A stretch of DNA of 7,571 bases, taken from Dysgonomonas sp. (lineage in GTDB: Bacteria; Bacteroidota; Bacteroidia; Bacteroidales; Dysgonomonadaceae). The DNA lies in NCBI GenBank assembly GCA_003523545.1, contig DQAM01000061.1:1-7571 (forward strand). The letters are read 5' to 3'. Position 1 is the first letter of the stretch. Each line of letters opens with the position of its first letter. This document shows positions 1-6,512 of this stretch, one piece after another. A model generated the notes under the pieces. That model saw only the letters and a program-made list of their open reading frames with translations, ran no database searches and was not told the DNA's origin. Position numbers and translations under genes: made by a program.

Positions 1-93
1 AAAAGCTTATCGGTTATATCCCGGCTAAATACTAGGTATTATAAGGTAAATATTTTATGTATATAGGATTGTTTTTATCCCATTTATTTAATC

Positions 94-115
94 AAGTGTA
101 ATAATTATTACACTT
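94..115. promoter_or_regulatory. Perfect 22-bp palindrome, candidate Crp/Fnr-family operator
   Basis: The 22 bp are perfectly self-complementary. Within them lies TGTAA-N6-TTACA (97-112), the same half-site length and spacing as the Crp consensus TGTGA-N6-TCACA, and the full 22-bp length equals the Crp site. It lies about 67-89 bp upstream of the porin start, at the head of the nrf operon, while a Crp/Fnr-family gene lies just beyond the operon. The centre (104.5) would be near -60 if transcription starts close to 164, but that start is poorly supported. The T run beside it allows a terminator reading instead. Confidence 0.4.
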
Positions 116-120
116 TTTTT
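94..120 (+). terminator. Possible intrinsic terminator of an upstream gene
   Basis: A perfect palindrome (94-115) is followed directly by a run of seven T on the + strand (114-120), with no matching run on the other side. As RNA it would fold into a stem of about 9 bp with an AAUU-type loop and a U tail, the layout of a rho-independent terminator for a gene entering from the left. The stem is AT-rich and so weak. The same dyad also fits a protein-binding site and is listed separately; the two roles do not exclude each other. Confidence 0.4.
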
Positions 121-126
121 ATTCGA

Positions 127-158
127 TTTTTACAATTTTTGTAAGTAAAATGATTTTG
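127..158 (+). promoter_or_regulatory. Weak candidate promoter of the porin-nrf operon
   Basis: TGATTTTG at 151-158 matches the Bacteroidetes -7 box TAnnTTTG in all fixed positions except the second base. A T-rich stretch, TTTT at 127-130, lies 20 bp upstream where a TTTG/TTG -33 box is expected but lacks the G. The poor match would suit an activator-dependent promoter, but the site may simply be wrong. No better candidate was found in 1-182. Confidence 0.2.
130..144. promoter_or_regulatory. 15-bp dyad TTACAA-N3-TTGTAA before the porin gene
   Basis: TTACAA (130-135) and TTGTAA (139-144) are exact inverted repeats separated by TTT. The element lies 38 bp upstream of the porin start, where the core promoter should be, so it could be an operator overlapping the promoter or a chance dyad in AT-rich DNA. 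Its half-sites point the opposite way from those of the palindrome at 94-115, so it is not simply a second copy of that site. Confidence 0.25.
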
Positions 159-182
159 AGAACTGTCTAATGCCGGATTAAA

Positions 183-1331
183 ATGAAAAAAATAATTCTT
201 TTTGCTGCTATGTGCTTGTCGATAAGTTTCATCAGTGCACAAAATACGGAGGATCTTTTGAATAAACTGGTAGAGAAGAATGTGCTTACTGCCTCCGAGG
301 CGGAAGAACTCAGAAAGTCATCCACAGCCGGACAGCAAAAAGCTTTGCCTGCTAAAGTGGAAAAAGTGAGGAATTTCTTCAATTCACCTTATTTTCAGAT
401 GGGTGGGAACGGCCAGATAGCATACACGTATTCGGATGTGAACCGCATTCATCACGATTTTAAAGCAAAAAACCTTTTCCTTATCGTTAACGGGAAGTTG
501 AACGATTCGTTTCGTTATGGATTTATACTTGAGTTGGTAAATCCCTCTGTACAGGAATTCTGGGGCGAATGGACTGCCGCCAAAGAATTTAATCTGAAAG
601 CCGGACAATTTAAAAGCCCTTTCACTCTGGAGAGCCAGCTTGTTCCTGCCACTCTCGAAACTACCGGTTATTCGAGAACCATATCTAATCTGGTGGGATA
701 TGCCGGAACCGACGATGTGTTGAGATTGCAGAACGGTAAAAATAACTTCGGACGCGATGCCGGTATTATGGCTTCGGGCGAATTAGTTCCTATGTCGGGA
801 CATAATCTGATACAATATTCATTAGGTGTATTTCAGGGTACCGGAGTTACTACAAGCGAAGTGAATAATACAAAAGATTTTGCCGGAATGTTATTATTCC
901 AGCCGGTTATGGGATTACGAATAGGAGGAGGTGCTTATTTTGGTCAGGCTACTTACCTGATGGCCGGTGCTGATGCTGTTTCCGATCATGTACGCAACAG
1001 GTGGTATCTGAGTGCCGACTACAAATCGGACCGTTTCAATGCCCGTGCCGAGTGGATAAACGGGAATGACGGAGGAATAAAGAAAGAAGGTGTTTACGGA
1101 CTGGGAATGTATTATCTGCTGCCCCAGAAATTGAATGTTTTGGGAAAAGTAGATTATTACAATAGAAATAAAGACGTAAATAGCGAGGTGGTTGATTATA
1201 CTTTAGGAATAAATTATTATTTTTATACTCAATGCCGTGTACAACTCAACTACACTTATTCGGACTATTCGAATAAGTGGGGAGCCGAAAATTCTAATGC
1301 TGTAACAGCCCAGTTGCAGATTGCATTTTGA
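183..1331 (+). CDS. Outer-membrane porin of the phosphate-selective porin O/P type, first gene of the nrf cluster
   Basis: The 382-residue product begins with a signal peptide (MKK, hydrophobic stretch 4-18, likely cleavage after SA at 18-19). A short charged helical segment follows (about 22-46, DLLNKLVEKNVLTASEAEEL), of the kind seen at the N-terminus of many Bacteroidetes porins of this class. From about residue 70 to the end there are alternating hydrophobic/polar strands rich in Tyr, Gly and Asn, ending in a C-terminal Phe (AQLQIAF), the usual signal for beta-barrel insertion. The most likely role is a diffusion channel for small anions. It precedes nrfH by only 28 bp on the same strand, with no terminator seen between, so co-transcription is likely and nitrite uptake is a reasonable inference. 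Substrate specificity cannot be read from the sequence. The family assignment rests on overall character rather than a catalytic motif. Confidence 0.75.
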   Translation: MKKIILFAAMCLSISFISAQNTEDLLNKLVEKNVLTASEAEELRKSSTAGQQKALPAKVEKVRNFFNSPYFQMGGNGQIAYTYSDVNRIHHDFKAKNLFLIVNGKLNDSFRYGFILELVNPSVQEFWGEWTAAKEFNLKAGQFKSPFTLESQLVPATLETTGYSRTISNLVGYAGTDDVLRLQNGKNNFGRDAGIMASGELVPMSGHNLIQYSLGVFQGTGVTTSEVNNTKDFAGMLLFQPVMGLRIGGGAYFGQATYLMAGADAVSDHVRNRWYLSADYKSDRFNARAEWINGNDGGIKKEGVYGLGMYYLLPQKLNVLGKVDYYNRNKDVNSEVVDYTLGINYYFYTQCRVQLNYTYSDYSNKWGAENSNAVTAQLQIAF

Positions 1332-1359
1332 TTAATTTGAATGAATAAACTAAAAGCTG

Positions 1360-1944
1360 ATGAAAAAACTCCTGAGCCATATTCCCAACCAATTTATACT
1401 GCCGATATTTATTGTTAGCGGATTAATTGTGGGCTTGGGAATATACACCGTATATATGTCGAGGGCCTACTCGTATCTTTCGGATGACCCTGCTGCGTGT
1501 ATCAACTGTCATATCATGACACCCTATTACCAGTCGTGGAATCATAGTTCGCATGCTGTCTGGGCGACGTGCAACGACTGCCATGTCCCGCACGACAATG
1601 TAGTGAACCAGTATGCTTTTAAAGCAAAAGACGGCCTGTATCATGCAGCTATATTTACCATCAAAGGAGAGCCCCAGGCAATAAGACCGCGTGATGACAG
1701 TTACGGGGTTATTATGGATAACTGTATACGCTGCCATACGCAGTTGAATACAGAATTTGTGAAAACGGGAATGATATCTTATTGCGACGTAAAAGAAGGG
1801 AAAGGAAAAGCCTGCTGGGATTGCCACACACAGGTACCGCACACCGATATAAGCGGTCTGTCGTCGTCGCCCAATGCCATTGTGCCTTTGCCGGAGTCTC
1901 CGGTTCCCGAGTGGTTGAAAAGAAGTATGAAAAATGAAAATTAA
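1360..1944 (+). CDS. nrfH: Tetraheme quinol dehydrogenase NrfH (NapC/NirT family)
   Basis: The protein has 194 residues: a short cytoplasmic N-terminus, one membrane anchor (about 12-33) and a periplasmic domain with exactly four CxxCH heme sites (C47, C71, C122, C152). The first is CINCHIM, with Met53 in the CxxCHxM arrangement that supplies the unusual Met ligand to heme 1 in NrfH. A KAKDG segment (88-92) lies where the Lys/Asp residues of the quinol site are expected. NrfH takes electrons from menaquinol and passes them to NrfA on the outer face of the inner membrane. The order nrfH then nrfA, 15 bp apart, is the classical nrfHA arrangement. Size and four hemes separate it from the five-heme NrfB/TorC-type proteins. 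The CxxCH sites require the heme lyase encoded downstream or another copy of it. Confidence 0.95.
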   Translation: MKKLLSHIPNQFILPIFIVSGLIVGLGIYTVYMSRAYSYLSDDPAACINCHIMTPYYQSWNHSSHAVWATCNDCHVPHDNVVNQYAFKAKDGLYHAAIFTIKGEPQAIRPRDDSYGVIMDNCIRCHTQLNTEFVKTGMISYCDVKEGKGKACWDCHTQVPHTDISGLSSSPNAIVPLPESPVPEWLKRSMKNEN

Positions 1945-1959
1945 AAACAGATAAATTAT

Positions 1960-3462
1960 ATGTCCATGAAATTAGCAGAAACAATTAAACGGAAACCAAT
2001 TATCGGCTGGGCTATATTCCTTGTTGTCATGGTTGGAGTATTTATGTTGGGTTTGTTGGCTGCATCTATAACAGAGCGGCGCGCCGAGATTGCTACCTTG
2101 TACAATAACAAGAAAGTAGACATTACAGGCATAGAACCCCGTAACGAGATATGGGGAGAGAATTACCCGAGAGAATATAATACCTGGAAGATGACCCAGA
2201 ATATGGATTTCAGGAGCAAGCATTTAGGTAATATGTTTGATGACGTACTAGAGCAGCGTCCCGAGATGGTGGTGCTTTGGGCGGGATACGCATTTTCCCG
2301 TGACTATTCTGCGCCGCGCGGACATATGCATGCCATTGAAGATATGCGCAATACATTGCGTACGGGTACTCCCGGGAATGGAGAAGGCGATATGCAGCCG
2401 GGAACATGCTGGACATGTAAAAGTCCCGATGTACCGCGTTTGATGCACGAAAAAGGCATTGCGAATTATTATAAAGCTCCATGGAGCCAATGGGGAGACG
2501 AAGTTGTAAATCCGATCGGATGTGCCGATTGCCACGACCCGGTTACTATGAATCTGACCATCACACGTCCCGCGCTTATCGAAGCGTTCGAACGTCAGGG
2601 AAGGGACATAACGGAAGCTACCCCGCAGGAAATGCGTTCATTGGTTTGTGCGCAATGCCACGTAGAGTATCATTTCAAAGGTGATGATAAATATCTTACT
2701 TTCCCCTGGGACGGCGGTTTCACCGTAGAAGATATGGAAAAATATTATGACGAAGCAGGTTTCACAGACTGGACACATGCTTTGAGTAAAGCTCCTATGC
2801 TGAAAGCTCAGCATCCGGATTATGAATTATTTATGATGGGGCCTCATTATCAACGTGGATTATCTTGTGCCGATTGCCACATGCCGTATGTGTCGGAAGG
2901 CGGAATAAAATATTCCAACCACCAGATAGTAAGCCCGCTTAAAAATGTAGCTAACACGTGCCAGGTGTGCCATCGTGACAGTGAAGAAAATCTGAAAAAC
3001 TATGTTTACCAGTATCAGGATAAAGCAATAGAAGTACGCAACAGGATCGAGCAGGAACTTGCAAAAGCTCATGTTATGGCTAAAACTGCATGGGATAATG
3101 GCGCAACAGAAAGCCAGATGCAGCAATCCCTCCAGCTGATCAGACAAGCTCAATGGCGGTGGGATTTCTCTGTAGCTTCTCACGGTGGATCTTTCCATGC
3201 TCCTGTTGAAAACCAAAGGATATTGGCACACAGTCTCGATAGAACTATGCAGGCGCAACTTGAATTGCAAAAAGTATTGTTCAATCTGGGTGTGGCAGAT
3301 GTTCCAATGCCTGATATCTCCACAAAAGATAAAGCTCAGGAATACATCGGACTGGATATGAAGACTTTGAAAGATAAAAAAGAAAACTGGATTAAGACAG
3401 TGGTTCCGCAATGGATCGAAAAAGCAAAAAGTGAGGGCAGGCTTGTTACAGCAAGTTTATAA
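1960..3462 (+). CDS. nrfA: Ammonia-forming cytochrome c nitrite reductase, catalytic subunit NrfA
   Basis: This 500-residue periplasmic pentaheme enzyme reduces nitrite to ammonium with six electrons. The active-site heme has the diagnostic CxxCK motif (CWTCK, 150-154, Lys154 as proximal ligand). Four CxxCH sites follow at C188, C230, C303 and C334. CHVEY (233-237) supplies the Glu and Tyr of the calcium/active site, and KAQH (282-285) supplies the calcium-binding Lys and Gln and the catalytic His. PRGH (119-122) carries the likely catalytic Arg120, and His408 and His413 are candidate distal heme ligands. Residues 14-35 form a signal peptide or uncleaved anchor. The start is uncertain by two codons (MSM, ATG at 1960 or 1966). 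No key residue is missing, so the enzyme should be active. Nitric oxide, hydroxylamine and sulfite are known side substrates of the family. Confidence 0.97.
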   Translation: MSMKLAETIKRKPIIGWAIFLVVMVGVFMLGLLAASITERRAEIATLYNNKKVDITGIEPRNEIWGENYPREYNTWKMTQNMDFRSKHLGNMFDDVLEQRPEMVVLWAGYAFSRDYSAPRGHMHAIEDMRNTLRTGTPGNGEGDMQPGTCWTCKSPDVPRLMHEKGIANYYKAPWSQWGDEVVNPIGCADCHDPVTMNLTITRPALIEAFERQGRDITEATPQEMRSLVCAQCHVEYHFKGDDKYLTFPWDGGFTVEDMEKYYDEAGFTDWTHALSKAPMLKAQHPDYELFMMGPHYQRGLSCADCHMPYVSEGGIKYSNHQIVSPLKNVANTCQVCHRDSEENLKNYVYQYQDKAIEVRNRIEQELAKAHVMAKTAWDNGATESQMQQSLQLIRQAQWRWDFSVASHGGSFHAPVENQRILAHSLDRTMQAQLELQKVLFNLGVADVPMPDISTKDKAQEYIGLDMKTLKDKKENWIKTVVPQWIEKAKSEGRLVTASL

Positions 3463-3486
3463 TAAGGTGGATAATTTCATAAAGAT

Positions 3487-3520
3487 AAAGGTGTTCGGGC
3501 AAGTTCCCGGGCACTTTTAT
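3487..3520 (+). terminator. Intercistronic hairpin with U-rich tail between nrfA and ccsB
   Basis: Bases 3487-3499 pair with 3506-3518 around the six-base loop CAAGTT, giving a 13-bp stem with a GC core (CGGG/CCCG) and a U-rich end running into TTTTATTGTT. Three pairs are G-U wobbles (3490/3515, 3494/3511, 3495/3510). On the opposite strand these would be A-C mismatches, so the fold favours the + transcript. It starts 24 bp after the nrfA stop and ends 8 bp before the ccsB ATG. Likely effects are partial termination, or a 3' barrier that stabilises the nrfHA message and lowers ccsBA expression. Confidence 0.65.
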
Positions 3521-3528
3521 TGTTCTAA

Positions 3529-4797
3529 ATGCAGATGGAAAAAGAGAAACGAAGTATGTGGCAGTTTCCCTGGAGATATAGGGAAAGCATCGCTATTGTT
3601 TTAGGTATTGTTATTATAGGATTCGTATTGCAGCTCACAATAGGGGAATTCGACTTCTTTTTATTGCAGATTCCGGTCAATATCGTTTTAGGTATTGCAA
3701 TTGTAATATTGCTGGTAATACTTTCCTTTACCCGTAAGAGTGCTTTTTACCAATGGTTTTCGGGTGTGCCTTTTTCGGTTACAATCATAAGTGCTTTGTT
3801 GGTGCTGGGACTTGTTATGGGGCTTACACCGCAGGTAATGAAAGTAAATCCTCACGATCATGATCTATTCACGATATTAGGATTTACACGGGTTACAACT
3901 TCCTGGCCGTTTGTTCTTGTTTACTTTCTTGCATTATTGTCGTTAGGTGGCTTGATTGTACGGAGGTTGATTGCTTTCCGGAAACAGGATTATGCCTTTT
4001 ATCTCAATCATATCGGATTGTGGGTATTCCTTTTCGCGGCAGGCATGGGAGCGGCAGATATCAGGCGCTATGTGATGCATGTACAGGAAGGAGAAGTGGA
4101 ATGGCGTGTGTACAGCGATAACGGGGATGTGCTCGAACTGCCTATCGCTATACAGCTGAACGATTTCGATATGGAGGTATATACTCCTAAATTAGCCATA
4201 ATAGATCGCGAGACCGGAGTGCCGCAGCCGGAAAATAAGCCTGATTATTATCAGATAGATTTGAAAAGGCCCGAAAGTACTTTATTCAATTGGGATATCA
4301 TAGTGAAAGACTATATCCATGATGCTATCCGCAACAGCGACAGTACGTACCAGGAAGTTCATATGCCGGGAGCTTCTCCTGCGGCGCTCATCACAACAAA
4401 AAATAAGCTGACGGGAGAAGAAATTCAGGGATGGGTATGCAGCGGCAACAGTTCACAGTTGTATATGGTACTGCCTCTGGACTCGCAGTATTGTGTAGTG
4501 ATGACCCAGCCTGAACCTAAGCGGTTTCTTTCGGATATAAATATATTCACGAAAGACGAACAAAATGCTCATACGATTCTGGAAGTGAATAAGTCTTATA
4601 AAATGGGGGACTGGACTATCTATCAGTACGGATACGACAATCAGGCCGGAAGGATGTCTACTTACAGCAGTATGGAACTGGTATATGACCCCTGGCTGTA
4701 TCCGGTATATGCCGGGATAATTCTTTTGTCGGCAGGTTCGATATGTCTGTTGTGGTCGGGAAACAAAAAAAGAAAGGAGAAAAATGACTTGGAATGA
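3529..4797 (+). CDS. ccsB: Cytochrome c biogenesis protein, CcsB/ResB-like half of a System II heme lyase
   Basis: The 422-residue membrane protein has hydrophobic segments at about 20-37, 44-66, 81-101, 125-146 and 160-176, the last containing a His (FYLNHIGLW, His161). A large hydrophilic periplasmic domain follows (about 180-385), ending in the ResB-like stretch DPWLYPVYAG (387-396), then a final membrane helix (391-409) and a basic tail. With CcsA it forms the complex that moves heme to the periplasm and attaches it to apocytochromes such as NrfH and NrfA. It overlaps ccsA by 14 bp, which indicates translational coupling. The start may be ATG 3529 or 3535 (MQM); neither has a clear Shine-Dalgarno sequence, and the intercistronic hairpin lies directly upstream. 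The name ResB would be equally valid; the alternative of an unrelated membrane protein is unlikely given the neighbour. Confidence 0.85.
   Translation: MQMEKEKRSMWQFPWRYRESIAIVLGIVIIGFVLQLTIGEFDFFLLQIPVNIVLGIAIVILLVILSFTRKSAFYQWFSGVPFSVTIISALLVLGLVMGLTPQVMKVNPHDHDLFTILGFTRVTTSWPFVLVYFLALLSLGGLIVRRLIAFRKQDYAFYLNHIGLWVFLFAAGMGAADIRRYVMHVQEGEVEWRVYSDNGDVLELPIAIQLNDFDMEVYTPKLAIIDRETGVPQPENKPDYYQIDLKRPESTLFNWDIIVKDYIHDAIRNSDSTYQEVHMPGASPAALITTKNKLTGEEIQGWVCSGNSSQLYMVLPLDSQYCVVMTQPEPKRFLSDINIFTKDEQNAHTILEVNKSYKMGDWTIYQYGYDNQAGRMSTYSSMELVYDPWLYPVYAGIILLSAGSICLLWSGNKKRKEKNDLE
4775..4779 (+). promoter_or_regulatory. Ribosome binding site of ccsA
   Basis: AGGAG lies 4 bp before the ATG at 4784, inside the last codons of ccsB. 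It is the clearest Shine-Dalgarno sequence at any gene start in the window and fixes the ccsA start. Its presence within the overlap fits coupled synthesis of the two lyase subunits. Confidence 0.7.
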
Positions 4798-5572
4798 ATA
4801 TCTTTGGTTTGCCATTCCGGCTGTATTGTGCTGGGTCGGCGCAGGTTCATTGATCTATAAATTCAGGAAATCGTGGATTATAGACGGATTAATGATCGCA
4901 GGTATTATTATTTTTGCAGCTTTTATAGTCGGGCTTTGGATCGGACAGGAGCGTCCGCCTTTAAGGACAATCGGAGAAACCCGCCTCTGGTACTCCTTTT
5001 TCCTGGCAGCAGTGGGCTATATCACGTACCGGCATTGGAAGTATAACTGGCTGCTTTCCTTCTCTTGTCTGGTAGCCTGTGTTTTTGTATGTATCAATAT
5101 TTTTAAGCCGGAAATACATTCGACTAATCTCATGCCTGCATTACAAAGCTACTGGTTTGTACCACATGTTACCGTATATATTCTTTCGTATGCCATGCTG
5201 GGAGCAGCAACGATCGCATCTTTTATACAATTGGTCAATCTGAAGAAAGACAGGCTCGATAATAATCTGTATAATCTTATGGATAACGTAGTATATATCG
5301 GTTTCGGTTTCCTGATTTTAGGAATGCTGATGGGTGCGGTTTGGGCGAAAGAAGCCTGGGGACATTATTGGTCATGGGATCCTAAAGAAACCTGGGCTTT
5401 TATCACTTCGGCCGGATATCTGATTTATATACACATGCGTTTGCAGAAACAGCATTACATAAAATTTACATTGTGGATGCTGCCTGTATCTTTTATATTG
5501 CTTATGATTACATGGATAGGCGTAAATTACCTTCCTGCGGCACAGAATAGTGTACATGTTTATTCCAACTGA
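4784..5572 (+). CDS. ccsA: Cytochrome c biogenesis protein CcsA/ResC, heme-handling half of a System II heme lyase
   Basis: The 262-residue polytopic protein has roughly eight hydrophobic segments. Its signature is the tryptophan-rich WWD motif WGHYWSWDPKETW (192-204), which binds heme on the periplasmic face. Likely external heme-ligand histidines flank it: His128 (FVPHVTVY) and His258 near the C-terminus, after the family motif GVNYLP. It pairs with CcsB; the two are fused in epsilonproteobacterial CcsBA proteins, including NrfI, which is dedicated to the CxxCK heme of NrfA. Placement directly after nrfHA suggests a comparable task here, but a general role for all c-type cytochromes in the cell is also possible. 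The 14-bp overlap with ccsB and the good ribosome binding site support the start. It is the last gene before a probable terminator. Confidence 0.92.
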   Translation: MTWNEYLWFAIPAVLCWVGAGSLIYKFRKSWIIDGLMIAGIIIFAAFIVGLWIGQERPPLRTIGETRLWYSFFLAAVGYITYRHWKYNWLLSFSCLVACVFVCINIFKPEIHSTNLMPALQSYWFVPHVTVYILSYAMLGAATIASFIQLVNLKKDRLDNNLYNLMDNVVYIGFGFLILGMLMGAVWAKEAWGHYWSWDPKETWAFITSAGYLIYIHMRLQKQHYIKFTLWMLPVSFILLMITWIGVNYLPAAQNSVHVYSN

Positions 5573-5574
5573 TA

Positions 5575-5603
5575 AAATTATTTTATGAATAATTTGTTTT
5601 TTT
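5575..5603 (+). terminator. Probable operon terminator after ccsA
   Basis: AAATTATT (5575-5582) and AATAATTT (5588-5595) are exact inverted repeats around a 5-base loop, followed by G and seven T (5597-5603). The stem is 8 bp and all A-T, so weak, but the position 2 bp after the ccsA stop and the T run fit an intrinsic terminator closing the nrf operon. Confidence 0.5.
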
Positions 5604-5684
5604 AAGGCTGTTGGTTTATCGAGTGTCTTTTCTGTAGATGAATATAGAATTATTATAAATTAATTTATTAAATAAAGATGCAGA

Positions 5685-5716
5685 TTTGTTAGAGTCGATG
5701 AATAATTTTATCTTTG
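5685..5716 (+). promoter_or_regulatory. Bacteroidetes-type promoter of the Crp/Fnr-family regulator gene
   Basis: TTTG at 5685-5688 and TATCTTTG at 5709-5716 are exact matches to the Bacteroidetes -33 (TTTG) and -7 (TAnnTTTG) boxes, separated by 20 bp, within the usual 19-21. Transcription would start near 5721-5724, leaving a leader of about 85 bases before the ATG at 5808. The rest of the 235-bp intergenic region (5573-5807) holds the operon terminator and a 14-bp AT-only palindrome (5655-5668); no small gene was seen in it. Confidence 0.65.
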
Positions 5717-5807
5717 GTAAAGGATAAGGCTGATTTATTTTTTCAGAATAGATATAAGGAGAATTTATAAGAAATTATCTATAACCGAACCCAAACTGCT
5801 AATATGT

Positions 5808-6501
5808 ATGGAATATAAACAGTGTAATCTTACCGAGCAACAGGTAAATATTATTCATAGGATTCCTTTATTCAGGGGGACTACGGATGAATTTAAAAGA
5901 GATTTACTGGACAAACTGGATTATACCGTCCGTAATATCCATAAGGGGGAAGTCATTATCCGACAGGGTACCCCGTGCCTGCACATGTACATACTTCTGA
6001 AAGGCAATCTCGAAGTCAATATTGAGGATATTACAGGAAACAATGTTAAGATAGAAAACCTGGTCGGCCCCTCGTGCTTTCGCTACACCCCACCTCTTCG
6101 ATGAGCATGGTCTTTTTCCCGCCACGTTTACGGTGGTTGAGGATGGCGTCTTATTTATGGCGACCAAGGAATCTGCTTTTAGTCTTATAAGTTCCAATCC
6201 TGAATTATTGAAGAACTTCCTGCGGATAACGGGCAATTGTACAGCCTGTACAGTAGGACGCTTAAAAATACTTTCTTATAAAAGTATCAGAAGCCGTTTT
6301 TGCTATTATCTGCTGGATAGGAAAAAGGATTCTTCACAAATCACAATGGAACATAACCAGACCCAGCTGGCAGAGTACCTGAATGTTTCCCGTCCTGCAT
6401 TAGCCAATGAAATTAAAAAAATGGCAGAAGAAGGACTGCTTAAAATAGAGGGCAGGGTAGTCGAGTTATCCTCTGTTTCATCTTTGTTGAAATTCCTGTA
6501 A
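5808..6501 (+). pseudogene. Crp/Fnr-family transcriptional regulator broken by a one-base frameshift
   Basis: The first reading frame (5808-6104) encodes the N-terminal part of a cyclic-nucleotide-binding-type sensor domain (HKGEVIIRQG, MYILLKGNLEV) and ends in an out-of-frame tail. The second (open through 6501; 6133 is only its first GTG) encodes the rest of that domain, the dimer helix and a C-terminal winged helix with recognition helix SRPALANEIKKM (194-205). Deleting one C from the C4 run at 6068-6071 joins them as GPRAFATPHLFDEHG and gives 230 residues, normal for the family. No FNR-type N-terminal cysteine cluster is present (Cys6 and Cys57 are isolated), so [4Fe-4S] oxygen sensing is unlikely; heme or nitric-oxide sensing as in HcpR is possible but unshown. 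Cys144 and Cys147 form an unusual CTAC pair. It follows the nrf operon and has its own promoter. The break may be a sequencing error, since the downstream half shows no other damage. Confidence 0.8.
6238..6255 (+). repeat. Near-tandem 9-bp duplication inside the regulator gene
   Basis: TGTACAGCC (6238-6246) is followed immediately by TGTACAGTA (6247-6255), identical in seven of nine bases. The period is three codons in the coding frame and encodes Cys-Thr-Ala then Cys-Thr-Val, producing the CTAC pair at residues 144-147 of the restored protein. Confidence 0.6.
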
Positions 6502-6512
6502 AATAGCGGTAT

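Noticed and set aside
2..35. Possible last codons of an upstream gene (ending at TAA 26-28 or TAG 33-35)
   Set aside because: Only 8-11 codons are visible and both frames look equally plausible, so no gene can be named; the terminator-like palindrome at 94-120 is the only other hint.
1332..1359. TTAATTTG between porin and nrfH as a promoter -7 box
   Set aside because: It mismatches the second base of TAnnTTTG and would lie within about 20 bp of the nrfH start with its -33 region inside the porin gene; no convincing -33 box was found.
2860..3411. Long minus-strand open frame (183 codons) inside nrfA, with others at 1423-1842, 4453-4815 and 5904-6236
   Set aside because: Each lies opposite a gene with strong family motifs on the + strand, and none shows recognisable protein features or its own start signals.
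5655..5668. 14-bp palindrome made only of A and T upstream of the regulator promoter
   Set aside because: The surrounding DNA is very AT-rich, so such a palindrome is expected by chance; at most it could be an upstream AT element.
5756..5761. AAGGAG as the ribosome binding site of an unannotated small gene in the regulator leader
   Set aside because: No start codon with an open frame of useful length follows at a suitable distance.
6066..6075. Programmed +1 frameshift at CCC-T
   Set aside because: CCC-T can slip, but there is no adjacent stop codon or stimulatory element, and Crp-family genes are not known to use recoding; error or mutation is simpler.
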